A stretch of 64,000 bases of DNA, taken from positions 310,001 through 374,000 of the forward strand of contig WGLQ01000007.1 of assembly GCA_016125495.1 (NCBI GenBank), given 5' to 3'. Shown here piece after piece: positions 47,918 to 56,537 of the stretch. The notes beneath the pieces are model-generated. The model was not told the origin of the DNA. It saw only the letters and a list, made by a program, of their open reading frames with translations, and did not search any database. The stretch comes from Hyphomicrobiales bacterium. GTDB lineage: Bacteria > Pseudomonadota > Alphaproteobacteria > Rhizobiales > RI-29. The translations under genes were made by a program, and so were the position numbers. Each line of letters starts with the position of its first letter. Position 1 is the first letter of the stretch.

Positions 47918-48703
47918 ATGGCAAACCGGCATGGCGACTTCATCTGGTACGAACTGCTGACCTCCGATGCGGACGCGGCGCAAGCCTTCTATGGCGACAT
48001 ATTCGGCTGGTCGGCGCGGGATTCCGGCCAGCCGGCGATGGACTACCGGCTGTTCGCCATGAGCGGAATCGATGTCGGCGGGCTCATGCAGATCAACGAG
48101 GAGATGAAGGCGGGCGGCGCGCGCCCCCTTTGGCTCGGCTATATCGCCGTCGACGATGTCGATGCCAGCGCAGCGGCGATTGCCAAGGCGGGCGGCGCGT
48201 TGCAGATGCCGGCGATGGACATTGCCGGCGTCGGCCGCATCGCGATGGTGACGGACCCGCAAGGCGCCCCGTTCTACATCATGCGCGGGATGAGCGATGG
48301 AGAGAGCCACGCCTTTGCCTATGACAAGCCGCGCCTCGGCCATTGCGCCTGGAACGAACTGGCGACGTCCGATCAGCCGGCAGCAATGGCGTTCTATGCG
48401 GATCGCTTCGGCTGGAAGAAGGACGGTGAGATGCCCATGGGCCCGATGGGCGCCTATGAATTCTTCCGCCGCGCCGATGTGCCCGGCATCTTCGCCGGAG
48501 TCATGACCAAGCCGAAGGAGTTGCCGATTTCACTCTGGACCTACTACTTCCGCGTGGCCGATGTCGATGTGGCGGTGGAGCGCACCGGGCATGGCGGCGG
48601 CCAGATCCTGCACGGACCGATGGAAATCCCAGGCGGTGAGTTCGCGGTCAACGCGCTCGATCCACAGGGCGCCATGTTCGCCTTCGTCGGACCGCGCAAG
48701 TAG
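47918..48703 (+). CDS. Two-domain VOC family protein
   Basis: A 261-residue protein with two glyoxalase/bleomycin-resistance-type modules: residues about 5-125 (DFIWYELLTSDADAAQAFYG) and 135-258 (GHCAWNELATSDQPAAMAFY). Each begins with a W-x-E-L-x-(T)-x-D-x-x-A-x-x-F-Y pattern and ends with a glycine-rich strand (DPQGAPFYIM; DPQGAMFAFVGPRK). The tandem form provides two metal or ligand sites in one chain. Substrate unknown. The gene lies 18 bp after the SRPBCC gene. Confidence 0.88.
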   Translation: MANRHGDFIWYELLTSDADAAQAFYGDIFGWSARDSGQPAMDYRLFAMSGIDVGGLMQINEEMKAGGARPLWLGYIAVDDVDASAAAIAKAGGALQMPAMDIAGVGRIAMVTDPQGAPFYIMRGMSDGESHAFAYDKPRLGHCAWNELATSDQPAAMAFYADRFGWKKDGEMPMGPMGAYEFFRRADVPGIFAGVMTKPKELPISLWTYYFRVADVDVAVERTGHGGGQILHGPMEIPGGEFAVNALDPQGAMFAFVGPRK

Positions 48704-48745
48704 GCGGCTCGACCCGCGATATCCGCTCGAAGGGAGATTGGCACC

Positions 48746-49171
48746 ATGGGCGCACCCGCCAGGATCACGGTGGAAACGACCGTCCGGGCGCCCGTCGCCG
48801 AGGTCTGGCGCGCCTATACCAATCCGCGTGACATCGAGCGCTGGAACGCGGCCTCCGACGATTGGCACACGACTTCGGCAACGGTGGACCTGCGCGAGGG
48901 AGGCGCCTTTTCCTCGCGCATGGAGGCCAAGGACGGGAGCGTCGGCTTCGATTTCGCGGGCACCTACACCAGGATCGTCGAGCACGAACTGATCGAGTAC
49001 GCGTTCGGTGACCGCTCGGCCCGGGTGGAGTTCGCCAAACTACCCGATGGCGTGCGCGTTCGCGTCACCTTCGAGGCCGAGGCGACCTTTTCCCTCGACC
49101 AACAGCGCGATGGCTGGCAGGCCATCCTCGACAACTTCGCCCGTCACGTCGAGGCGAAGGGCCGTGGCTGA
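48746..49171 (+). CDS. SRPBCC family protein (polyketide-cyclase/AHSA1-like)
   Basis: A 141-residue START-fold protein. Signatures: [60 protein letters not shown] and [18 protein letters not shown]. It resembles the activator-of-Hsp90-like group found next to VOC genes. It is the fifth and last gene of the cluster. No clear terminator follows in the 190 bp before phnW. Confidence 0.87.
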   Translation: MGAPARITVETTVRAPVAEVWRAYTNPRDIERWNAASDDWHTTSATVDLREGGAFSSRMEAKDGSVGFDFAGTYTRIVEHELIEYAFGDRSARVEFAKLPDGVRVRVTFEAEATFSLDQQRDGWQAILDNFARHVEAKGRG

Positions 49172-49297
49172 CGGCCCCGATCATCGCTCGTTCCTTCGAA
49201 CCGACTTCTTGCCGCCGTCCGCTCGGCTCCGCCGCGTGCCCGAGTCGCCTTGACGGACGTCGAAACGCCTGTTCTCGACCTCGTGACCCACCGCCGA

Positions 49298-49313
49298 GCC
49301 GATTTACATCGGC
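49298..49313. promoter_or_regulatory. Small dyad upstream of phnW
   Basis: GCCGAT-TTAC-ATCGGC is a perfect 6-4-6 dyad, 49 bp before the phnW start. It could be an operator or leader hairpin. No -35/-10 pair is clear. Low certainty. Confidence 0.3.
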
Positions 49314-49362
49314 GCCGCGCGGTGCCAAGGCTGTCACAAAAGCTTCATCTGGAGATCGAGGC

Positions 49363-50547
49363 ATGGTCGACGACGGTGCGTTTCCCAAACCCCGCATGGG
49401 CGAGCCCTACCTGCTGACCCCCGGCCCTCTCACCACGGCCATCGAGGTGAAGGAGGCGATGCTGCGCGACTGGGGCTCGTGGGACGGCGATTTCCGCGCC
49501 ATGACGGGCGATGTCTGCCGCAGACTCCTCGCCATGGCCGGCGACACGGGAGAGCACTATGCCTGCGTTCCGATGCAGGGCTCGGGCTCGTTTTCGGTCG
49601 AAGCGATGCTGGGCACGCTCGTACCCCGGGACGGCAAGGTCCTGGTCCTGGCGAACGGCGCCTATGGGCAACGGGCAGCCGAGACCCTGCGTTACCTCGC
49701 ACGCGACCATGTCGTGATCGACAAGGGCGACTACCTTCCACCGCGCGGCGAGGAGGTCGCCGCCGCATTGGACGGCGACAAGGCCATCAGCCACGTCGTC
49801 GTCATCCATTGCGAGACCTCCTCGGGCATTCTCAACCCGATCGAGGAGATCGCCGAGGTGGTCGCGGCGCGCGGCCGCAAGCTGTTGATCGACAGCATGT
49901 CGGCGTTCGGCGCCATTCCGCTCGACGTCGGTCGGACCCCGTGCGAGGCAATCGTCTCTTCGGCCAACAAGTGCATAGAGGGCGTGCCCGGTTTCGGTTT
50001 CGTCATCGCGAAAAGGAGCGCGCTCGAGGCCGCCAAGGGAAACAGCCACTCGCTGGCCCTCGACCTCCATGCCCAGTGGGCCTATCTGCAGAAGACCGGA
50101 CAGTGGCGTTATACGCCGCCGACGCATGTCCTGGCCGCGTTCCAGAAGGCCCTCGACATGCACGCGGCAGAGGGCGGCGTTCTGGCTCGCGGGGCGCGCT
50201 ACCGCAACAATCGCGATGTGATGGTCGAGGGCATGCGGGCGCTCGGTTTCGAGACGCTGCTCGCCGACCGCTGGCTTTCGCCGATCATCGTCACCTTCTT
50301 CAACCCTGCCGATCCGTCATTCGAGTTCAACCGATTCTATGAACTGATGAAGGCCGACGGGTTCATCATTTACCCTGGCAAGCTCACGGTCGCCGACAGC
50401 TTCCGCATCGGCTGCATCGGTCGGATGGACGGTGCGGTGATGCGGGCCGTCGTGGCCGCCGCCGGACGGGCGCTCGCGGCGATGGGCGTGCGCAGCGCCG
50501 CCCCCCCGGCCGAGGCACTGGCCGAGCGCGCCAAGCTCGCAGCCTGA
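49363..50547 (+). CDS. phnW: 2-aminoethylphosphonate-pyruvate transaminase
   Basis: A 394-residue PLP enzyme that converts 2-aminoethylphosphonate (AEP) and pyruvate to phosphonoacetaldehyde and alanine. Signatures: [71 protein letters not shown] and the PLP-lysine Lys203 in [18 protein letters not shown]. The late [13 protein letters not shown] and [20 protein letters not shown] are typical of PhnW. GGAGATCGAGG precedes the ATG. It opens the phosphonate locus; phnA follows 33 bp later. The C-terminal about 25 residues are an extra Ala-rich tail. Confidence 0.95.
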   Translation: MVDDGAFPKPRMGEPYLLTPGPLTTAIEVKEAMLRDWGSWDGDFRAMTGDVCRRLLAMAGDTGEHYACVPMQGSGSFSVEAMLGTLVPRDGKVLVLANGAYGQRAAETLRYLARDHVVIDKGDYLPPRGEEVAAALDGDKAISHVVVIHCETSSGILNPIEEIAEVVAARGRKLLIDSMSAFGAIPLDVGRTPCEAIVSSANKCIEGVPGFGFVIAKRSALEAAKGNSHSLALDLHAQWAYLQKTGQWRYTPPTHVLAAFQKALDMHAAEGGVLARGARYRNNRDVMVEGMRALGFETLLADRWLSPIIVTFFNPADPSFEFNRFYELMKADGFIIYPGKLTVADSFRIGCIGRMDGAVMRAVVAAAGRALAAMGVRSAAPPAEALAERAKLAA

Positions 50548-50580
50548 ATGCCGATCCGAGGAGCCCGGTAAGGAGCCCCC

Positions 50581-51819
50581 ATGCCGAGAACCATCGCCGT
50601 GAACGGCCGCACCTATCCCTGGCCGAAGCGTACCGCCATCGCCATCTGCCTCGACGGTTGCGAGCCGGCCTACCTCGATGCCGCGATCACCGCCGGCCTG
50701 ATGCCGACGCTCGCGCGCATCCGCGCCGAAGGCACGGACCGCATCGCCCATTCGGTGATCCCGTCCTTCACCAATCCCAACAACCTTTCCATCGCGACCG
50801 GACGGCCGCCCAGCGTGCATGGCATCTGCGGAAATTATCTCTACGACCGTGAAACCGGCGAGGAGGTGATGATGAACGACGTGCGCTTCCTGCGCGCGCC
50901 GACCATCTTTGCCGGCTTCCACGATGCCGGCGCCAAGGTCGCCATCGTCACGGCCAAGGACAAACTGCGTGCGCTGCTGGGCGCGGGGCTGCGTTTCGCA
51001 GAGGGCCGCGCCATCTGCTTTTCCTCCGAGCGATCCTCGGCGACCACCCGCGCCGAGCATGGCCTCGACGACGCCGCCGCCTGGCTGGGCCGCGCGGTAC
51101 CGGATGTTTATTCGGCCGAACTTTCCGAGTTCGTTTTCGCGGCCGGAGTAAAGCTCCTCGCCGAGTTCCGGCCCGACATCATGTATCTGACCACCACTGA
51201 TTTCATCCAGCACAAGTACGCGCCGGGCGATTCCGTCGCGAACGACTTCTACGCCATGTTCGACCGCTATCTCGGCGAACTCGACGCCCTCGGTGCGGCC
51301 ATCGTGGTCACCGCCGATCACGGTATGAAGCCCAAGCACCTCGCCGACGGCTCACCGGCCGTCGTCTATGTCCAAGACCTCCTCGACCAGTGGCTCGGCC
51401 GTGCGGCCGCACGGGTGATCCTGCCGATCACCGACCCCTACGTCGTCCATCATGGCGCGCTCGGCTCGTTCGCGACGGCCTACCTGCCGGATGGCTCGGA
51501 CCGAAATGCCATCGTCGAGCGCCTGAGGCGGGTGCCCGGTATCGACGTCGTGCTGACCGGGCAGGAGGCTGTCACCCGCTTCGAATTGCCCGCCGACCGC
51601 ATCGGCGACATCGTCCTCACCTCGGGCGAGAACATGACCATCGGCACGAGCGCCGACCGCCATGACCTTGCCGCCCTCGACGTTCCCTTGCGCAGTCACG
51701 GCGGCCTCACCGAGCAGGCTGTCCCCTTCATCGTCAACCGGCGCATGGACCTGCCGGCAGCGCCGACGCTGCGCAATTTCGATGCCTTCGAGATCGCTTG
51801 CGACGCGGGCGCGGAGTAG
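50581..51819 (+). CDS. phnA: Phosphonoacetate hydrolase
   Basis: A 412-residue zinc enzyme of the alkaline phosphatase/NPP superfamily that splits phosphonoacetate to acetate and phosphate. Metal and catalytic residues are visible: Asp25 (CLDGCEPAY), nucleophile Thr64 (SFTNPNNLSIATGRPP), Asp207 and His211 (TTTDFIQHKYAPGD), Asp246-His247 (VTADHGMKPKH) and His373 (RSHGGLTEQAVPF). Its length agrees with the family. Its substrate would come from phosphonoacetaldehyde through PhnY, but only a stub of phnY is present, four bases downstream. Confidence 0.95.
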   Translation: MPRTIAVNGRTYPWPKRTAIAICLDGCEPAYLDAAITAGLMPTLARIRAEGTDRIAHSVIPSFTNPNNLSIATGRPPSVHGICGNYLYDRETGEEVMMNDVRFLRAPTIFAGFHDAGAKVAIVTAKDKLRALLGAGLRFAEGRAICFSSERSSATTRAEHGLDDAAAWLGRAVPDVYSAELSEFVFAAGVKLLAEFRPDIMYLTTTDFIQHKYAPGDSVANDFYAMFDRYLGELDALGAAIVVTADHGMKPKHLADGSPAVVYVQDLLDQWLGRAAARVILPITDPYVVHHGALGSFATAYLPDGSDRNAIVERLRRVPGIDVVLTGQEAVTRFELPADRIGDIVLTSGENMTIGTSADRHDLAALDVPLRSHGGLTEQAVPFIVNRRMDLPAAPTLRNFDAFEIACDAGAE

Positions 51820-51822
51820 GCC

Positions 51823-51963
51823 ATGTCCCCGATCCCCTACCGCATCGGGATATCTCCCTTCGGCGGCATCGAGGACAGCGGCAGCGGCAACGGCTACGAG
51901 GAAGGCGTCGTAGAGGCGATGAAGAGCGACACCAACGTCAAAACGTTCTCGCTACCGTGGTAG
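51823..51963 (+). pseudogene. phnY: C-terminal remnant of an aldehyde dehydrogenase, probably phosphonoacetaldehyde dehydrogenase
   Basis: A 46-codon open frame from ATG 51823 to TAG 51963. It reads [20 protein letters not shown], then [16 protein letters not shown]. This corresponds to the last about 45 residues of ALDH-family proteins (PFGGIKDSG, EAMKSFTNVKTYSLPW is the pattern expected for the phosphonate-linked subgroup). The catalytic Cys and Glu, the NAD-binding domain and about 430 residues are absent, so it cannot be active. It sits exactly where phnY usually sits, between phnA and other phosphonate genes. GGAG within the phnA stop region could still drive translation. An in-frame internal deletion is the simplest explanation. 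Confidence 0.85.
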
Positions 51964-51969
51964 GCGCAC

Positions 51970-53079
51970 ATGTTTGATCTGGCAGTCGTCGGTGCCGGGA
52001 TCGTCGGCCTTGGTCATGCCCTTGCGGCCGCACGCCGGGGGCTCGATGTGCTGGTCGTCGACCGCGATGCCCAGGCCAACGGTGCCAGCATCCGCAATTT
52101 CGGTCTCGTCGTCGTCACCGGCCAGCGGCAGGGCGAGGATCGCAGGCGCGCCGAACGCAGCCGCGACATCTGGCTCGAGATCGCCGGGCCGGCCGGCATC
52201 GCGATCGAGCACCGGGGGCTTTTGGTTGCCGCAAGGCGACCCGAGGCAATGGCGCTGCTGGAGGCCTACGCGGCGACCGGGATCGATGGTGACTGCCGCC
52301 TGCTGTCGCGCGGCGAGTTGCTCGCCCTACAACCGCAGCTCGAGGGAGCCGCGCTCGCCGGCGGCTTGCACGGTCCCCAAGAGCTCCGCGTCGAATCCCG
52401 GTTGGCCCTGCCACGGCTCGCGGACCATCTCGCCCGTCGGTTCGGCGTCGAGTTCCGCTTCGGCACCACCGTCACCGACGTCGCCCCTCCCGTCCTCGAA
52501 ACCTCCGCCGGCCGCATCGAGGCCGCCAAGGTGATCGTATGCCCCGGCGATGATCTGACCGGCCTCTATGGCGCGCACATCGCGGCGCGCGAGGTGACCC
52601 GCTGCAAGTTGCAGATGCTGCGTCTTGCCGATCCCGGCTTTCGTCTGCGGGCGGCAATCGTCTCCGACCTCAGCCTGCTGCGCTACGGCGGCTTTGCGGA
52701 CCTGCCAGCGGCAGCGCCATTGCGCCGGCGCCTCGAGGCCGAACAGCCCGAGATGCTCGCGAACGGGGTCCATGTCATCGCGGTCCAGAGCGCCGACGGA
52801 TCGCTCGTCGTCGGCGACTCCCACCATTACGCCCCGACCCCGGACCCATTTGCTTCCCAGTTGGTTGATCGGCTCATCCTCGACGAGTTCGAGGCCCTTT
52901 TCGGCCCTCGTCGCCTTGCTGTCTCCGCACGCTGGACAGGCACCTATTCCTCGGCCGCAGGCTCGGCCTTCCGCGACGCGCCCCATCCCGATGTCCGCCT
53001 CGTGATGGTGACCAGCGGAACCGGTGCCAGCACGGGCTTTGCGATCGGCGAGGAAACCGTCGCCGAACTTTTCGATTAG
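51970..53079 (+). CDS. Phosphonate-associated FAD-dependent oxidoreductase (glycine-oxidase-like, TIGR03364/Pbf type)
   Basis: A 369-residue DAO-family flavoprotein. The FAD-binding VVGAGIVGLGHALAAARRG is at residues 6-24, followed by SIRNFGLVVVTGQRQGED, which is typical of the TIGR03364 group linked to phosphonate genes. The C-terminal part has FGPRRLAVSARWTGTYSSAA and VMVTSGTGASTGFAIGEE. Characterised relatives (PbfB/C/D) oxidise N-methyl-AEP, and some also AEP, to phosphonoacetaldehyde. Which one this matches cannot be read directly. The ATG lies seven bases after the phnY stub. Neighbours phnW, phnA and the PbfA-like gene support a phosphonate role. Confidence 0.85.
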   Translation: MFDLAVVGAGIVGLGHALAAARRGLDVLVVDRDAQANGASIRNFGLVVVTGQRQGEDRRRAERSRDIWLEIAGPAGIAIEHRGLLVAARRPEAMALLEAYAATGIDGDCRLLSRGELLALQPQLEGAALAGGLHGPQELRVESRLALPRLADHLARRFGVEFRFGTTVTDVAPPVLETSAGRIEAAKVIVCPGDDLTGLYGAHIAAREVTRCKLQMLRLADPGFRLRAAIVSDLSLLRYGGFADLPAAAPLRRRLEAEQPEMLANGVHVIAVQSADGSLVVGDSHHYAPTPDPFASQLVDRLILDEFEALFGPRRLAVSARWTGTYSSAAGSAFRDAPHPDVRLVMVTSGTGASTGFAIGEETVAELFD

Positions 53080-53090
53080 GGACCCGGGGC

Positions 53091-54437
53091 ATGACGCTTC
53101 AGCATACCGAAGGCGAGTCCAACCGCTCGGAGGCCCGCGCGCGCTGGCAGGCGGGCCAGGATCACGCCGCGAGCCGCGAACTCCTCGAGCGCGATGCCGC
53201 CGCCTTCCTGCACCAGAGCCTTTCCAGTCCCTGCGTGCTGACCATCGCCAAGGCCGAAGGCATCTGGATCGAGGATCTGGCCGGCCGTCGCTACATGGAT
53301 TTCCACGGCAATTCGGTCCACCACATCGGCTATCGCCATCCCCGCCTCGTCGCCGCGCTGAAGGCGCAACTGGACGACCTGACGTTCTCCCCGCGTCGCT
53401 TCGCCAATGAGGTCGCGCTGGAACTCGCCGAGCGGCTCGGCGCGATGGCTCCGGGCGATCTCGGCAAGGTGCTGTTCACGACAGGCGGATCGGACGCCAA
53501 CGAGGTCGCGCTGAAGATCGCGCGGGCGGCCACCGGACGCTTCAAGACCCTGAGCTTCTGGGACGCCTTCCATGGCGCGGGATTCGGTGCCTCGGCGGTC
53601 GGAGGTGAAGCGACGTTTCGAAGCCATGTGGCGGGTCCGCTGCTTCCGGGCGCCGAGCACGTGGCGCCGTTCCACTGCTATCACTGCGCCTACGGCCATT
53701 CGGGACCGCAGACCTGCGCCCTCGCCTGCGCCCGCATGGTCGATTACGTGCTCGCGCGCGAAGGCGACGTCGCGGCCGTCATCGCCGAGCCGATGCGCGC
53801 CGTCCCGGTCGTACCGCCGGCGGGTTTCTGGGCGGCGGTGCGAGCCGCCTGCGACCGTCACGGGACCTTGCTCATCTTCGACGAGATCCCGACGGGCCTC
53901 GGCAAGACCGGGCGTGACTTCGCCTTCCAGCACGACGGCGTGGTCCCCGATATCGTCACGCTCGGCAAAGCGCTCGGGGGCGCGATGCTGCCCATCGCGG
54001 CAGTGGTCGCGCGGCGCGACCTCGACGTCTGCGGCAACTTCGCCATCGGCCACTACACCCACGAAAAAAATCCCCTGACCGCCCGCGCCGCGCTGACGAC
54101 GCTCGACATCCTCGAGAGCGAGGGGCTGGCGGAGCGGGCACGCGAGTTGGGCGACGGGGCGATGGCGCGCCTGCGGGACCGGCTCGCCGGATCGCCCCAT
54201 GTCGGCGACGTCCGCGGCCGCGGTCTGATGTTTGGCGTCGAGATCGTCACCGACCGCGACAGCCGCTCGCCCGATCCGGCACGCGCCGAGGCCATCTACT
54301 ACCGCTGCCTTTCGCAAGGGCTGAGCTTCAAGATCAGCGCCGGCTCGGTGCTCACCCTCTCGCCACCGCTGGTGATCGAGCGCGCCGATCTGGACCGAGC
54401 CCTCGACATCGTGGAAGGGGCGATCCTTGCCGCGTGA
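53091..54437 (+). CDS. pbfA: PbfA-like class III PLP enzyme, predicted (R)-1-hydroxy-2-aminoethylphosphonate ammonia-lyase
   Basis: A 448-residue protein of the class III aminotransferase fold. PLP landmarks: TTGGSDANEVALKIARAATG, LLIFDEIPTGLGKTG and Lys293 in DIVTLGKALGGAMLPIAAVV. The HCYHCAYGH segment (about 195-203) is unusual for transaminases and resembles the PbfA group. PbfA releases ammonia from (R)-1-hydroxy-AEP, giving phosphonoacetaldehyde. It follows the FAD gene by 11 bp. A plain aminotransferase is the alternative. The N-terminal about 45 residues are a hydrophilic extension. Confidence 0.8.
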   Translation: MTLQHTEGESNRSEARARWQAGQDHAASRELLERDAAAFLHQSLSSPCVLTIAKAEGIWIEDLAGRRYMDFHGNSVHHIGYRHPRLVAALKAQLDDLTFSPRRFANEVALELAERLGAMAPGDLGKVLFTTGGSDANEVALKIARAATGRFKTLSFWDAFHGAGFGASAVGGEATFRSHVAGPLLPGAEHVAPFHCYHCAYGHSGPQTCALACARMVDYVLAREGDVAAVIAEPMRAVPVVPPAGFWAAVRAACDRHGTLLIFDEIPTGLGKTGRDFAFQHDGVVPDIVTLGKALGGAMLPIAAVVARRDLDVCGNFAIGHYTHEKNPLTARAALTTLDILESEGLAERARELGDGAMARLRDRLAGSPHVGDVRGRGLMFGVEIVTDRDSRSPDPARAEAIYYRCLSQGLSFKISAGSVLTLSPPLVIERADLDRALDIVEGAILAA

Positions 54438-54443
54438 AGCCCG

Positions 54444-55277
54444 ATGAGCAGTTTCGCGCTGGCGCTGGTGCTGTTCGCGGCCGTCATGCACGCGAGCTGG
54501 AACGCGATGGTCCGGGGTGGCGGTGACCGGGGGCTGGTTCTTGCCGGCATCGCGGCCACCCATGCCCTGGCGGGGCTCGCGATCATCGCGGTCGTGCCGG
54601 CCCCGCGCGTCGAGAGCTGGCCCTATCTCATAACCTCGGCGCTGGTCCACTATGTCTACTATTGGCTGTTGTTTCGGGCTTACCGCGAAGGCGACCTCTC
54701 CCAGGTCTATCCGATCTCCCGGGGGCTCTCTCCGGCCCTGGTCACCCTCGGGGCGATGGCGCTGATCGGCGAAACACTTCCACCCCTTGGGCTGGCGGGA
54801 GTGGCTTTGATTTCCTCCGGCATCGGTTTGCTGGCCTTCTCCAGCCGCCGCAAGGGGCGGGCCCCGATGTGGTTCGCCGTGGCCCTTGGCCTCACGATCG
54901 CGCTCTATTCCGTTGCCGACGGCATTGGCATCCGCTCGAGCGGAAGCGTGCTCGGCTACATCGGTTGGTTGTACCTTGCCGAGGCCGTCGTGCCGGCCGT
55001 CGTGGTCGGGCGACGTTGGGCAACGCGCGTGACCATGGCACCGAGGGTCCTGGCGATCAGCATCGCGGGCGGTGTCCTCTCCTTCACGGCCTACGGGATC
55101 GTCCTCTATGCAAAGACGATCGCCCCGATCGGAGCGGTTTCGGCAGTGCGCGAGTCGAGTGTCATCATCGCCGCGCTGATCGGTGTTTTCGTTTTCGGGG
55201 AGCGCCCGGCGGGTATGCGCCTCCTGGCCGCGGTGGTGGTTGCCGCGGGCGTCGTTGCGCTCGCCTCGTCGAGCTGA
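54444..55277 (+). CDS. EamA/DMT family transporter
   Basis: A 277-residue membrane protein with ten predicted helices in two EamA repeats. Signatures: ALVLFAAVMHASWNAMVRGG, SQVYPISRGLSPALVTLGAM, and in the second half TAYGIVLYAKTIAPIGAVSA, ESSVIIAALIGVFVFGERPA. It would act as a single-component exporter or importer. Substrate unknown; its position six bases after the PbfA-like gene suggests a phosphonate metabolite or acetate/amine product. Helices and loops show no truncation. Confidence 0.88.
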   Translation: MSSFALALVLFAAVMHASWNAMVRGGGDRGLVLAGIAATHALAGLAIIAVVPAPRVESWPYLITSALVHYVYYWLLFRAYREGDLSQVYPISRGLSPALVTLGAMALIGETLPPLGLAGVALISSGIGLLAFSSRRKGRAPMWFAVALGLTIALYSVADGIGIRSSGSVLGYIGWLYLAEAVVPAVVVGRRWATRVTMAPRVLAISIAGGVLSFTAYGIVLYAKTIAPIGAVSAVRESSVIIAALIGVFVFGERPAGMRLLAAVVVAAGVVALASSS

Positions 55278-55373
55278 CGCACCGTCCGGGTGCGGCGGCG
55301 ATCACCGATGGGGCTTTACATATGTGACAGAGGTTCTCACAGTCAGCATTGATGTTGCATCGCATCGCCCGGA

Positions 55374-55391
55374 CACCGGTCGCGACCGGTG
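55374..55391. promoter_or_regulatory. Perfect 18-bp palindrome upstream of phnS2
   Basis: CACCGGTC-GC-GACCGGTG lies 62 bp before the substrate-binding-protein start, in the 176-bp gap after the EamA gene. Its size fits a dimeric repressor site or a leader hairpin. No regulator gene lies in the locus. Confidence 0.4.
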
Positions 55392-55453
55392 GACCGTCCG
55401 TCGAGAACGGTAAGATGCCACTTTCAGTCTGAGGAAACGACAGGGAAACGCCG

Positions 55454-56473
55454 ATGATCAGGATGATAAAGGGAGCAGTTGCCGGCCTCGCCGCGCTGCT
55501 GCTGGCAACGAGCGCCTGGGCACAAACCGAGCTGACCGTCTACACCGCGATCGAAGCCGACGACCTCGAGAAGTACGCCGCGCGCTTCAATGCGGACCAC
55601 CCGGAGATCAAGATCAACTGGGTGCGGGATTCGACCGGCATCGTGACGGCGAAACTGCTGGCGGAAAAGAACAATCCGGTTGCGGATGTGGTCTGGGGGC
55701 TGGCCGCGACCTCGCTCCTCGTGCTCAAGACCGAGGGCATGCTGGAGCCCTACGCGCCCAAGGGCCTGGAGCGGCTCGATCCCAAGTTCCGCGACGCCGA
55801 CAATCCCCCGGCCTGGGTCGGCATGGACGCCTGGGCGGCGGCCATCTGCTTCAACACCGTCGAGGCGGCCAAGCATGGCCTCACCGCGCCGACCAGCTGG
55901 CAGGATCTCACCAACCCGCAATACCGCGGGCACATCGTGATGCCGAACCCGGCTTCGTCGGGAACCGGCTTCCTCGACGTCTCGAGCTGGCTGCAGATGT
56001 TCGGTGAAGAGAAGGGCTGGGCGTACATGGACGCCCTCCACGAGAACATCAAGGAGTACCAGCATTCCGGCTCCAAGCCCTGCCGCTCGGCGGGCGCCGG
56101 TGAGGCGGTGATCGGCATCTCCTTCGAGTTCCGCGCCGCCCGTACGAAGCGCGACGGGGCCCCGATCGAGATCATCGTGCCGTCGGAAGGCGTCGGATGG
56201 GACATGGAGGCGAGCGCGATCATCGCCGGAACGTCCAAGCTGGAAGCTGCCCAGAAGCTCCTCGACTGGTCCGTCGGCGACACGGCGATGAACATGTACA
56301 ACGAAGGCTACGCCCTCGTTGCCGTGCCCTCGATCTCGCGTCCGATCGAGCATCTGCCGGAGAATTTCGCCTCGATGCTCATACAGAACGACTTCGAGTG
56401 GGCCGCCAACAACCGCGCCGCGATCCTCGCGGAGTGGGCCAAGCGCTACGACAGCAAGTCTGCACCGAAGTGA
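55454..56473 (+). CDS. phnS2: Putative 2-aminoethylphosphonate ABC transporter substrate-binding protein
   Basis: A 339-residue periplasmic binding protein. A Sec signal peptide (residues 1-23, ending TSAWA-Q) leads into TELTVYTAIEADDLEKYAAR, WVRDSTGIVTAKLLAEKNNP, WGLAATSLLVLKTEGMLEPY, GMDAWAAAICFNTVEA and NPASSGTGFLDVSSWLQMFG. These fit the iron/phosphonate-type family whose phosphonate branch (TIGR03261) is named PhnS2. Context (phosphonate genes, fused permease downstream) supports AEP as ligand. A short hairpin after the stop may favour high expression of this subunit. Confidence 0.88.
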   Translation: MIRMIKGAVAGLAALLLATSAWAQTELTVYTAIEADDLEKYAARFNADHPEIKINWVRDSTGIVTAKLLAEKNNPVADVVWGLAATSLLVLKTEGMLEPYAPKGLERLDPKFRDADNPPAWVGMDAWAAAICFNTVEAAKHGLTAPTSWQDLTNPQYRGHIVMPNPASSGTGFLDVSSWLQMFGEEKGWAYMDALHENIKEYQHSGSKPCRSAGAGEAVIGISFEFRAARTKRDGAPIEIIVPSEGVGWDMEASAIIAGTSKLEAAQKLLDWSVGDTAMNMYNEGYALVAVPSISRPIEHLPENFASMLIQNDFEWAANNRAAILAEWAKRYDSKSAPK

Positions 56474-56480
56474 TCGAACG

Positions 56481-56507
56481 CGCGGGCGGGAGTTGCTCCC
56501 GCCCGCG
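56481..56507 (+). terminator. Intercistronic hairpin between phnS2 and phnT2
   Basis: A perfect 12-bp stem (CGCGGGCGGGAG with CTCCCGCCCGCG), 3-nt loop, followed by ATTTCC. The weak U-run suggests partial termination or 3'-end protection rather than a full stop, giving more binding protein than ATPase and permease. Confidence 0.6.
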
Positions 56508-56537
56508 ATTTCCTTCTCCCCGCATATGAAGGCGCCC

